From: Erysipelotrichaceae bacterium
GTDB lineage: Bacteria > Bacillota_I > Bacilli_A > RFN20 > CAG-826
Direction: 5' to 3'
Assembly: GCA_031271635.1 (NCBI GenBank)
Contig: JAISVG010000055.1
Span: forward strand, 1-8,345
Length of the DNA: 8,345 nt
Shown: positions 1 to 6,159 of the stretch, piece after piece
How the letters are laid out: each line of letters begins with the position of its first letter
Position numbering within the stretch: position 1 is the first letter of the stretch
Made by a program: the position numbers and the translations under genes
Notes under the pieces: model-generated
Databases searched by the model: none
Told to the model about the DNA's origin: nothing
What the model saw: only the letters and a program-made list of their open reading frames with translations

Positions 1-451
1 TAAGAGCATACATCTCCATTGAGTTAATCTTCTTTCCGATATAACGGTAGTAAAAGAACATAAAAGTTTTAACAACTAAAGAAACGCCAAGAACTGTGTA
101 GATGACAATTCCAAGATCAGTAATCGGAGTGGGATCAAAAAACGAACGAATGGCCTCGGTGATAATTTGGGCTCCAAAGACAATAATGATGACCCCAATA
201 ACTAAGGAAAGGATGTATTCCACTCTTTCATAACCAAATGGATGGGTGCGATCAGGTTTTTTACTGGCAAGGTGAAAACTAATAATTGAGATAATTGCGG
301 TGATAGAATCACCAAGATTATTAATTCCATCCGCGACTAATGAGTTTGAAAAAACGATCAAACCGACAACAATCTTTCCTAATGCTAAGATGACATTAAG
401 ACAAAGTCCTAAGATACTGGCGCGTTTTCCAATTTTGTTATTATTAGCCAT
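1..451 (-). CDS. Cation diffusion facilitator (CDF) family metal transporter, N-terminal part (C-terminus beyond left edge)
   Basis: Reading the minus strand from the ATG at 449-451 gives an open frame of 150 codons that leaves the window without a stop. CDF proteins are inner-membrane antiporters that export divalent metals (Zn, Mn, Fe, Co) in exchange for protons. Visible here are hydrophobic segments at about residues 12-34, 38-60, 79-99 and 115-135. TM2 carries the metal-site region, D41 then N44-N45-L-G-D48, which is the NNxxD variant seen in many Firmicute CDFs rather than the DxxxD of YiiP. The cytoplasmic loop has the conserved HPFGYERVE signature at 70-78. TM5-6 and the cytoplasmic dimerisation domain should lie to the left. 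The substrate cannot be assigned, although the NNxxD form is often linked to Mn or broad specificity. The gene diverges from tex, and a TATAAT ends 6 bases before its ATG with no Shine-Dalgarno. Confidence 0.9.
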   Translation of the reverse strand, partial: MANNNKIGKRASILGLCLNVILALGKIVVGLIVFSNSLVADGINNLGDSITAIISIISFHLASKKPDRTHPFGYERVEYILSLVIGVIIIVFGAQIITEAIRSFFDPTPITDLGIVIYTVLGVSLVVKTFMFFYYRYIGKKINSMEMYAL

Positions 452-457
452 AAGATT

Positions 458-463
458 ATTATA
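458..463 (-). promoter_or_regulatory. -10 box of the CDF gene, leaderless geometry
   Basis: On the minus strand the bases read TATAAT, then AATCTT, then the ATG of the CDF gene. With the hexamer at -12 to -7, position +1 is the A of the ATG. No GGAG-like sequence lies upstream. The -35 is weak: CTGAAC at 480-485 (minus), 16 bp away, matches 3 of 6 consensus bases. Confidence 0.65.
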
Positions 464-486
464 TATGGAACTTGGCTTGGTTCAGT

Positions 487-492
487 TATAAT
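487..492 (+). promoter_or_regulatory. -10 box of tex, leaderless geometry
   Basis: A consensus TATAAT ends 7 bases before the tex ATG at 500. The expected start site is 499-500, and the purine A500 is the first base of the ATG. An out-of-frame ATG at 496 (stop after six codons) would lie upstream of this start and so be left out of the mRNA. There is no Shine-Dalgarno. The only -35 candidate is the weak TGGAAC at 466-471. This box and the divergent CDF box lie within 35 bp of each other. Confidence 0.65.
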
Positions 493-499
493 TCTATGT

Positions 500-2647
500 A
501 TGGAAACAATTGTTAAGACCCTAGAAAGAGAGTTTCACATTAGTGAAGGTTATCTTAAAAACCTCATTACTTTGTTTGATGATGGTGCGACGATTCCTTT
601 TATTGCAAGGTACCGCAAAGAAAGCCACGGCTCATTAAATGAACAGGTGATTATCATGATTTACGAAAGACTTAATTATTTAAGGGCTTATAATACTCGA
701 AAAATAGAAATCATAAGACTAATTACTGATGCTGGTAAGATGAGTGATGAAATCATGACGCTTTTAGAAACCGCCACAACCTTAAGAGAGCTTGAAGATG
801 TCTATCGCCCGTATCGTCCTAAAAAAGAAACTCGGGTCAGTATTGCAATCGCGCAGGGTCTTCTACCATTAGCCAAGAAGATTCTCGCTCAAAAAGATAG
901 CGGCGGAGATCTTGATGAGATCGCAAAAACTTTTCTTAACGTCAATTCTATAGATTCGAAGAAACAGGTCTTAAGTGGTGCAGCTGCCTTAAAAGGAGCG
1001 AGTGATATTATTGCCGAGATGATTAATGATAATGCCGTCTTAAGAAAGATGCTGCGAGAGAAGATTTTGAAAACTGGGTTTGTTGAGACTCAGCTAAGAA
1101 AAGCTGACACCTCGCAGTTCATTACTTATGATAATTTTAAAGAACCAGTAAAGAAGATTCCGCCACACCGTGTGCTGGCAATTAATCGTGGCGAAAAGGA
1201 AGCCCTTTTGCGGATGAAAATCACGATGAATGAGGAAGACGCCCTGTCTTTAATTGCTAAGAGGATTATTACTGGTGCTAGTATTTATCAAGTTTTTTTA
1301 AAGAAAACTATTAAAGATAGTTATCTTCGTCTCATGCTACCAAGTCTTGAACGAGAGTTCTGGAGTGATTTATTTTTAAATGCTACGGAACAGGCAATTA
1401 AAGTTTTTGGCGATAATCTTCGACATCTTTTAATGCAACCGCCTTTAAAAGATCAGACAATTCTAGGCTTTGATCCTGGTTTTAAGGCGGGATGTAAACT
1501 CGCGGTAGTTGACTCTCGAAATAATGTGCTTGCCACCGGAGTTATTTATCCGCATTTGCCACAAAAAGAGGAAGCAAAAAGCGCTGAGACATTGGTTTCA
1601 CTAATTAAGAAGTATCATGTTAATGTAATTGCCTTAGGAAATGGTACCGCTACTAAGGAAAGCGAAATTTTCATTAGTAAAGTTATTAAAGATAATGATT
1701 TAAAGGTGATGTACGCTCTTACTAATGAGGCTGGAGCCTCAATATATTCTGCGAGTAAACTAGCTGGAGAGGAATTACCACAGTATGATTTGACGCTACG
1801 AAGTGCGATTTCAATTGCTAGAAGATTACTAGATCCGTTATCAGAACTAATCAAAATCGCCCCGAAGCATCTGGGAGTTGGACAGTATCAGCATGATATG
1901 CCAGAAGCAAGATTAAAAACGGTTTTAGACCGCGTGGTGACAAGCGTCGTTAGTGCCATTGGAGTTAATGTCAATACGGCTTCCAAAGAATTGCTTGGCT
2001 ATGTTTCCGGAATTAATGTTGCAGTTGCTGCCAAAATCGTCTTATATCGTGAGAAGAATGGCAGTTTTCACTCGCTAGAGCAGTTACTAAAAGTTCCTAA
2101 ACTAGGCAGTAAAACCTATCATCAAGCCGCGGGCTTTTTGCGAATCGTTAATGGTTTGAATCCGTTTGATAATACCGCTATTCATCCAGAAAGCTATGAT
2201 GTTGCGGCGAAACTGCTGCAGTTATTAAAGCTTCGTCTTGATGAGATGCACTTATTTCCTGATCTTACCGAAATTAAAATTCAAGAACTGGCGCGAGAAC
2301 TTCAAATCGGGATCCCAACCTTAAAAGACATTATTAACGAACTTAGAAAACCAGGTCGGGACCTTCGTGATGAGATTTCGCCCCCAGTTTTAAGAAGAGA
2401 GTTATTAAACATTAAAGATTTAACAGTCGGTCTTATCCTTGATGGGATTGTTTCTAATGTTCTTGATTTTGGAGCTTTTGTTGATATTGGCATTCATCAA
2501 GATGGCCTAGTCCATATCAGCGAAATCGCAAATCATTTTATTAAACATCCTAGCGAGGTTTTAAAGATTGGTGATAAAGTTATGATAAAAATTATTAGTC
2601 TTGATGTTAATGCCAAAAGAATTGGCCTCACTATCAAAAATGTTTAG
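500..2647 (+). CDS. tex: Tex family S1 RNA-binding protein (transcription accessory protein)
   Basis: The 715-residue product matches the usual Tex length and domain order. It has an N-terminal helical/HTH part (about 1-200, with the FIARYRKE and LEDVYRPYRPKKETR blocks). A YqgF/RNase H-like fold starts at ILGFDPGFKAGCKLAVVD (321-338) and continues through LGNGTATKESE (379-389) and NEAGASIYSASKLAGEE (409-425). Helix-hairpin-helix repeats follow at about 495-550 (GYVSGINVAVAAKIV; VPKLGSKTYHQAAGFLRI). A C-terminal S1 domain lies at about 642-713 (GIVSNVLDFGAFVDIG, DGLVHISEI). Tex is a cytoplasmic nucleic-acid-binding protein tied to transcription and RNA turnover; it is related to eukaryotic Spt6, and its exact biochemical role is unsettled. 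The ATG at 500 is chosen because the Tex N-terminus aligns from there and the promoter places the mRNA 5' end at that base. It ends 30 bp before cysS. Confidence 0.97.
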   Translation: METIVKTLEREFHISEGYLKNLITLFDDGATIPFIARYRKESHGSLNEQVIIMIYERLNYLRAYNTRKIEIIRLITDAGKMSDEIMTLLETATTLRELEDVYRPYRPKKETRVSIAIAQGLLPLAKKILAQKDSGGDLDEIAKTFLNVNSIDSKKQVLSGAAALKGASDIIAEMINDNAVLRKMLREKILKTGFVETQLRKADTSQFITYDNFKEPVKKIPPHRVLAINRGEKEALLRMKITMNEEDALSLIAKRIITGASIYQVFLKKTIKDSYLRLMLPSLEREFWSDLFLNATEQAIKVFGDNLRHLLMQPPLKDQTILGFDPGFKAGCKLAVVDSRNNVLATGVIYPHLPQKEEAKSAETLVSLIKKYHVNVIALGNGTATKESEIFISKVIKDNDLKVMYALTNEAGASIYSASKLAGEELPQYDLTLRSAISIARRLLDPLSELIKIAPKHLGVGQYQHDMPEARLKTVLDRVVTSVVSAIGVNVNTASKELLGYVSGINVAVAAKIVLYREKNGSFHSLEQLLKVPKLGSKTYHQAAGFLRIVNGLNPFDNTAIHPESYDVAAKLLQLLKLRLDEMHLFPDLTEIKIQELARELQIGIPTLKDIINELRKPGRDLRDEISPPVLRRELLNIKDLTVGLILDGIVSNVLDFGAFVDIGIHQDGLVHISEIANHFIKHPSEVLKIGDKVMIKIISLDVNAKRIGLTIKNV

Positions 2648-2665
2648 TTTTTAGCGTTATTTTGA

Positions 2666-2671
2666 TAGAAT
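2666..2671 (+). promoter_or_regulatory. Extended -10 (TGn-TAGAAT) of cysS, leaderless geometry
   Basis: The sequence TGA TAGAAT (2663-2671) ends 6 bases before the cysS ATG at 2678, placing +1 on the A of the ATG. The TG motif (2663-2664) makes it an extended -10, which could compensate for a poor -35 (TTTAGT at 2643-2648, 17-bp spacing, overlapping the tex stop). The AGG at 2674-2676 is too close to the ATG to act as a Shine-Dalgarno. cysS may also be read by transcripts from tex, since no terminator is visible between them. Confidence 0.55.
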
Positions 2672-2677
2672 TTAGGC

Positions 2678-4033
2678 ATGAAAGCAGTGAAACTATATAA
2701 TGCCCTAAGTGACAAAACTGAAGTCTTAAAACCCTTAGTTAAGAAACAGGTTTCTCTTTATGTTTGTGGTCCAACCGTTTATGATTACCCACATATCGGG
2801 AATGTCCGACCTCCAATTGTTTTTGGGACATTAAGAAATCTCTTGCTTCATTTAGGTTATGAAGTAATCTATGTTTCAAATTATACGGACATTGATGACA
2901 AGATTATTAAGAAAGCCGCCAGTGAAAATAAAACGGAAAAAGCAGTTGCTGACTTTTACATTAATGTCTATAAAGATATTTTAAAAGCATTAAATGTCTT
3001 ACCACCAACACACGCCCCGCGTGTCACTGAATATATTCCAGCAATTATTGATTTTATTAGAATGTTGATTGACTTTGGTTTTGCCTATGAAAAAGCGGGC
3101 AATATTTATTTTTCGGTTAATAAAATTCCTAGTTATGGTCAGTTGAGCAAGATTAAATTAGATGCCTTAAAGCCGGGCGCCAGAGTAAAAACATCGACAA
3201 ATAAGCAGTCGGAATATGATTTTGTCCTCTGGAAAAACACCACCGAAGGCATTCAATGGGAGGCTCCTTTTGGAACTGGTCGTCCTGGCTGGCATACAGA
3301 ATGCGTGGTGATGATTGATAAGATTTTTAAAGGAAAAATGATTGACATTCATGCTGGTGGTATTGATTTAAAGTTTCCTCATCATGAAAATGAAATGGCC
3401 CAGAGCGAGGCCTTATATCATCATCATTTGGCAAATTTCTGGATTTATAATGGCATTTTAAATATTGAAAACCAAAAAATGTCCAAATCTGTTGGAAATG
3501 TCGTGATGGCAAATGATTTCATTAATCAGCACGGGGCGGTTTTTACTAGATTCTTTATGCTTAAAACTCATTATCGTTCCCCGATGAATCTCACCGAACA
3601 AAGCCTTACTTCATCTAAGGGTGAACTAGAAAAAATTATCGCCACCTTTACTTTACTTGGTGTTTATTTACAGATGATAAAACTTCCAAAGAAAAAATCA
3701 CCGGTAAATATCGATGTTTTTTTAGATCATTTACTTAATGATTTAAATGCTCCAAATGCCATCAGCGAGCTCCTCACCATGATTAAGGACGCTAATGTTT
3801 TGTTACGGGCTAAACAAAAAGATGTGATGCAATTAAGAAGTTATTATGAATCACTAAAGAGCATGTTTGTAATCCTGGGGCTAGAGATTAATCACCCCAT
3901 TTTAAGTAATCAAGATAAGTTAGATATTCAAAAATTTCTTAGTTATAAAGAAGCAAAAGACTTCGCCTCAAGCGATCAAATAAGAACGAAACTACTTGAG
4001 AAAGGGATAAATATTAATGCACTTAACCTATAA
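2678..4033 (+). CDS. cysS: Cysteinyl-tRNA synthetase
   Basis: This enzyme charges tRNA-Cys with cysteine, using ATP, in the cytoplasm. The 451-residue product has the class I signature as HIGN (39-42) in the block CGPTVYDYPHIGNVR, and KMSKS at 267-271. By comparison with the E. coli enzyme, the zinc ligands that select cysteine are C30, C209 (in GWHTEC), H235 and E239 (in PHHENE). The anticodon-binding helical region follows from about 310. The C-terminus stops at KGININALNL, a little short of the usual tail after the 'GI' motif; this is probably a natural short form and not damage, since it has no frameshift. The gene heads the conserved cysS-rlmB-sigH-rpmG block of Firmicutes. There is no T-box leader, since only 30 bp separate it from tex and the promoter geometry implies no leader at all. 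Confidence 0.98.
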   Translation: MKAVKLYNALSDKTEVLKPLVKKQVSLYVCGPTVYDYPHIGNVRPPIVFGTLRNLLLHLGYEVIYVSNYTDIDDKIIKKAASENKTEKAVADFYINVYKDILKALNVLPPTHAPRVTEYIPAIIDFIRMLIDFGFAYEKAGNIYFSVNKIPSYGQLSKIKLDALKPGARVKTSTNKQSEYDFVLWKNTTEGIQWEAPFGTGRPGWHTECVVMIDKIFKGKMIDIHAGGIDLKFPHHENEMAQSEALYHHHLANFWIYNGILNIENQKMSKSVGNVVMANDFINQHGAVFTRFFMLKTHYRSPMNLTEQSLTSSKGELEKIIATFTLLGVYLQMIKLPKKKSPVNIDVFLDHLLNDLNAPNAISELLTMIKDANVLLRAKQKDVMQLRSYYESLKSMFVILGLEINHPILSNQDKLDIQKFLSYKEAKDFASSDQIRTKLLEKGININALNL

Positions 4034-4040
4034 ATAGGTT
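4025..4040 (+). repeat. Perfect inverted repeat at the cysS stop, abutting the -10 of the MgtC-family gene
   Basis: The 7-bp arms AACCTAT (4025-4031) and ATAGGTT (4034-4040) flank two bases and include the cysS stop codon. No T-run follows and the stem is AT-rich, so it is a poor terminator. Its right arm touches the TATAAT at 4040-4045, which would suit an operator lying in the -35/-10 spacer. Function is inferred only from position. Confidence 0.4.
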
Positions 4041-4045
4041 ATAAT
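4040..4045 (+). promoter_or_regulatory. -10 box upstream of the MgtC-family gene, with leader
   Basis: A consensus TATAAT ends 21 bases before the ATG at 4067. Start of transcription would be near 4052, leaving a leader of about 15 bases, just enough to hold the Shine-Dalgarno. I see no convincing -35. It could therefore be an internal promoter of the cysS unit or a chance match. Confidence 0.4.
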
Positions 4046-4053
4046 TAAAGGAC

Positions 4054-4059
4054 AAGGAG
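4054..4059 (+). promoter_or_regulatory. Shine-Dalgarno of the MgtC-family gene
   Basis: AAGGAG lies 7 bases before the ATG at 4067. It is one of only two clear ribosome-binding sites in the window, and it fixes the start codon. Confidence 0.8.
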
Positions 4060-4066
4060 TGACGAT

Positions 4067-4810
4067 ATGCAAACAACAATTGATCGGATAATTCAAGACT
4101 GGTTCGCCGGTGGTTTTAATGGGGCAATCCCCACCGAAGTTGGCTTACTAATTTGGGCAGTTATTTGTATTGTTTTTGCCCTAATTCTCACCGGATGTAT
4201 TGGTTTTGAGCGTGAGTATCACGGCCATGCTGCAGGTTTAAGAACCCACGTCCTAGTTGGTTTAGGCTCAGCCTTAATCATGTTTATTTCAGTATACGGT
4301 TTTTCAAGTGATGTATTCCCCAATCGTGACCCCGCAAGACTTGCAGCCCAAGTTGTAAGTGGCATTGGTTTTCTTGGAGCGGGCGCAATTGTTCAAACGG
4401 GAACTAGTGTCAAAGGACTTACTACTGCTACAACCTTGTGGATTGTCATGGCGATTGGTCTATGCTGCGGGAGCGGCAATATCGTAATCGGAGTTATTAC
4501 GACGCTACTTGCTATTGGTGTCTTAATGCTCCTTCGTCGTGTGGAAAAATTTGCTACTAAGAAGAATCCCGTTATTACGATGATTGTTAATTCGGATGGA
4601 CCAATTATTCGCGATTTATTAAGATCAGCCTCACGTTTTGGTCTTAGTATTAAAGATGTTGATACCCAGATTGGTTATAAAGATTCAGTGGAAGTTTTAA
4701 GAATCTCAGTCTCTATCGGAAACGCTCCAATTGCCACGATTCGCGCCTTTGTTGAAGAGATTCGAGAAGTCATTAAACCACTAGATATCCTCATTTCTAC
4801 CGAGCATTAG
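4067..4810 (+). CDS. MgtC/SapB family membrane protein
   Basis: The 247-residue product has the MgtC/SapB core: CIGFEREYHGHAAGLRTHVLVGLGSA (44-69), then RDPARLAAQVVSGIGFLGAGAI (87-108) and SVKGLTTATTLWIVMAIGL (114-132). Hydrophobic helices lie at about 27-46, 60-78, 95-110, 119-135 and 138-156. A soluble C-terminal domain (about 168-245) has the alternating beta/alpha look of an ACT-like regulatory domain, as in many bacterial members. The family is linked to magnesium homeostasis, acid tolerance or ATP-synthase control in pathogens, but the role of housekeeping Bacilli members is unclear, so no symbol is given. It sits 33 bp after cysS and 1 bp before rlmB, where mrnC usually stands, so it is probably co-transcribed with both. 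Nothing suggests truncation. Confidence 0.93.
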   Translation: MQTTIDRIIQDWFAGGFNGAIPTEVGLLIWAVICIVFALILTGCIGFEREYHGHAAGLRTHVLVGLGSALIMFISVYGFSSDVFPNRDPARLAAQVVSGIGFLGAGAIVQTGTSVKGLTTATTLWIVMAIGLCCGSGNIVIGVITTLLAIGVLMLLRRVEKFATKKNPVITMIVNSDGPIIRDLLRSASRFGLSIKDVDTQIGYKDSVEVLRISVSIGNAPIATIRAFVEEIREVIKPLDILISTEH

Positions 4811-4811
4811 T

Positions 4812-5510
4812 ATGCCGTATATTACCAGCAAAAATGCCATCAAAGCGAGTATTCAAGCAAAAACATTACTAAAGCTTTATTATCTTGAGTCAGCCAAGTG
4901 GGACCAAGATTTGGCTGGTGTTCCTTTTGAAGTAGTTGATAAAAAAACTTTCTTTTTAATGATTGGTAACGAGAAACATCATCAAGGCATTGTCGCTAAG
5001 ATTAAGGATTTTGCTTATACCGATTTTAAGCTTCTAATTACCAAGAGTCGCACGAAAAGATTTCCTTTTTTAGTAATTTTAGATGAAATAACAGATGCGA
5101 ATAATTTTGGGGCAATTATTCGTACTGCGGAAGCATTTGGGGTCGATGGCATTATTATTAAAAAGGACCATCAAATTGATGTGAATCCGACTGTCCAAAA
5201 AATCTCAACTGGGGCGTGTAACTTTATTCCAATTACTCGTGTTACTAATTTAAACACGACGATTAAAACTTTAAAAGAGCAAGGATACTGGATTGTCGCC
5301 TGTGAGGCTGATGGCGATACCACGATAACAGAAGTTGATGTGAAACGGCCTCTAGCGGTGATCCTAGGATCAGAAGGTTTTGGGGTTTCTTCCTTAGTAC
5401 GAAAGAACTCTGATTATGTCGTGAAGATTCCGATGATGGGCGAGGTTAATTCGCTTAATGTTTCCGTTGCTTTTGGTGTTGTTGTTTCTTACTTTAAATT
5501 GCAGCAATAG
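4812..5510 (+). CDS. rlmB: 23S rRNA (guanosine-2'-O-)-methyltransferase RlmB, SpoU/TrmH family
   Basis: The 232-residue product has both RlmB parts. The N-terminal L30e-like substrate-binding domain (1-75) starts with SKNAIKASI, comparable to the family's GRNAVxEAL, and has the HQGIVAKI block (57-64). The SPOUT methyltransferase domain follows, with motif 1 NNFGAIIRTAEAFG (97-110; R104 likely catalytic), motif 2 LGSEGFGVS (185-193) and motif 3 IPMMGEVNSLNVSVA (206-220). The last two form the trefoil knot that binds S-adenosylmethionine. RlmB methylates a guanosine in domain V of 23S rRNA (G2251 in E. coli). The location after cysS supports RlmB over other SpoU paralogues. The ATG follows the upstream TAG stop by a single base with no Shine-Dalgarno, so translation probably depends on coupling to the MgtC-family gene. 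Confidence 0.93.
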   Translation: MPYITSKNAIKASIQAKTLLKLYYLESAKWDQDLAGVPFEVVDKKTFFLMIGNEKHHQGIVAKIKDFAYTDFKLLITKSRTKRFPFLVILDEITDANNFGAIIRTAEAFGVDGIIIKKDHQIDVNPTVQKISTGACNFIPITRVTNLNTTIKTLKEQGYWIVACEADGDTTITEVDVKRPLAVILGSEGFGVSSLVRKNSDYVVKIPMMGEVNSLNVSVAFGVVVSYFKLQQ

Positions 5511-5541
5511 TTTTTGCAACTTTTTACGCTTTTATTGGTGT

Positions 5542-5547
5542 TAAGAT
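5542..5547 (+). promoter_or_regulatory. Extended -10 (TGn-TAAGAT) of the sigH-like gene, leaderless geometry
   Basis: TGT TAAGAT (5539-5547) ends 6 bases before the ATG at 5554, so +1 falls on the A of the ATG. No Shine-Dalgarno is present in the 43-bp gap after rlmB. No well-spaced -35 is visible; TTGCAA at 5514-5519 is 22 bp away, too far. Confidence 0.55.
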
Positions 5548-5553
5548 TCTTTT

Positions 5554-6159
5554 ATGGTAGAACAAATTTCCGATGAGTATTTATTGTCCTTAGTCCGAAA
5601 AAGAAGTAAAGAGGCGTTTTTGATTTTATTTAAACGTTTTGAATACTATACAATTGGAATTATCCGGCGTCAGGGTCGTGATCTGCTTGATTTAGGGATC
5701 GATTTTAATGATTTATTGCTATCGGGATTAGAACTCTTAATGACTTGCCTTGACTGTTTTGTCATGGATAGTGGGTACTTTTATAAATACTATAAAACCA
5801 CTTTAATTCATATGTTTCACCGCCGCCGTCAAGAAAGATACTTATTCTTGATGCGCTTAAAGAATAAAACAATCTCTCTTGATGAAACGATTGGCAGTGA
5901 TGAGACTTCGCGAGAAATAATTGAAACTACTAAAGATGATACTGATATTCCGCAAGAAATGATGTTAAAAGAGTGTTATGAACTTCTTAGTGATAGTAAT
6001 GAAGAGTTAACCATAGTTGCTAAGGATTGTTTTTATCTTCGCATGAAGGGTTATTCTTTTATTGAAATCGGAGAAATGCTGAGGATTTCTGCTTCAACGG
6101 CAAAAAATTATCATAATCTTACTCTTAAATATCTCAAAAACCATTTTAATTTGAATTAA
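5554..6159 (+). CDS. sigH: SigH-like RNA polymerase sigma factor (sigma-70 family, regions 2 and 4)
   Basis: The 201-residue product has the two-domain layout of SigH/ECF-type sigma factors. Region 2 lies at about 7-95, including a DxxDLLLSGLELL block (52-62 area) matching SigH 'EDIVQEGMIGLY', and YKTTLIHMFHRRRQER at the region 2.3/2.4 edge. An acidic linker follows (ISLDETIGSDETSRE to DIPQEMM), closely parallel to the B. subtilis SigH linker. Region 4 at about 143-199 has a helix-turn-helix (YSFIEIGEMLRISASTAKNYHNLTLKYLK) that would contact the -35. The place, between rlmB and rpmG, is that of sigH in Bacilli, which is the main reason for the symbol. Similarity by eye is low, and region 2 lacks the usual aromatic-rich FRTYA/FSSFA promoter-melting string (here SGYFYKYYKT), so promoter specificity may differ. 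In B. subtilis SigH serves competence and sporulation; the role here is unknown. It overlaps the convergent permease gene by 14 bp. Confidence 0.82.
   Translation: MVEQISDEYLLSLVRKRSKEAFLILFKRFEYYTIGIIRRQGRDLLDLGIDFNDLLLSGLELLMTCLDCFVMDSGYFYKYYKTTLIHMFHRRRQERYLFLMRLKNKTISLDETIGSDETSREIIETTKDDTDIPQEMMLKECYELLSDSNEELTIVAKDCFYLRMKGYSFIEIGEMLRISASTAKNYHNLTLKYLKNHFNLN
6146..6159. repeat. Convergent gene overlap that is itself a near-palindrome
   Basis: TTAATT (6146-6151), two bases, then AATTAA (6154-6159) covers exactly the overlap of the two 3' ends. Each outer TAA/TTA is the stop of one gene, and each gene ends with the same style of Asn-rich tail (NLN and NSN). No GC-rich stem with a T-run is present here or within 40 bp on either side, so it does not look like a standard bidirectional terminator. 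Confidence 0.55.

Noticed and set aside
300..491. 63-codon plus-strand open frame
   Set aside because: It lies antisense to the well-supported CDF gene and its product has no recognisable fold.
496..516. Six-codon upstream frame overlapping the tex start
   Set aside because: It would lie upstream of the predicted transcription start at 499-500 and so not be in the mRNA.
1615..1854. Minus-strand open frame inside tex
   Set aside because: Shadow of a conserved coding region; no start signal. The same holds for minus frames at 2302-2493, 3167-3352 and 3327-3512, and the plus frame at 6582-6827.
4025..4040. Intrinsic terminator after cysS
   Set aside because: The stem is AT-rich with a two-base loop and no T-run follows.
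5511..5553. Remnant of yacP between rlmB and the sigH-like gene
   Set aside because: Only 43 bases, accounted for by the promoter; no coding trace is visible.
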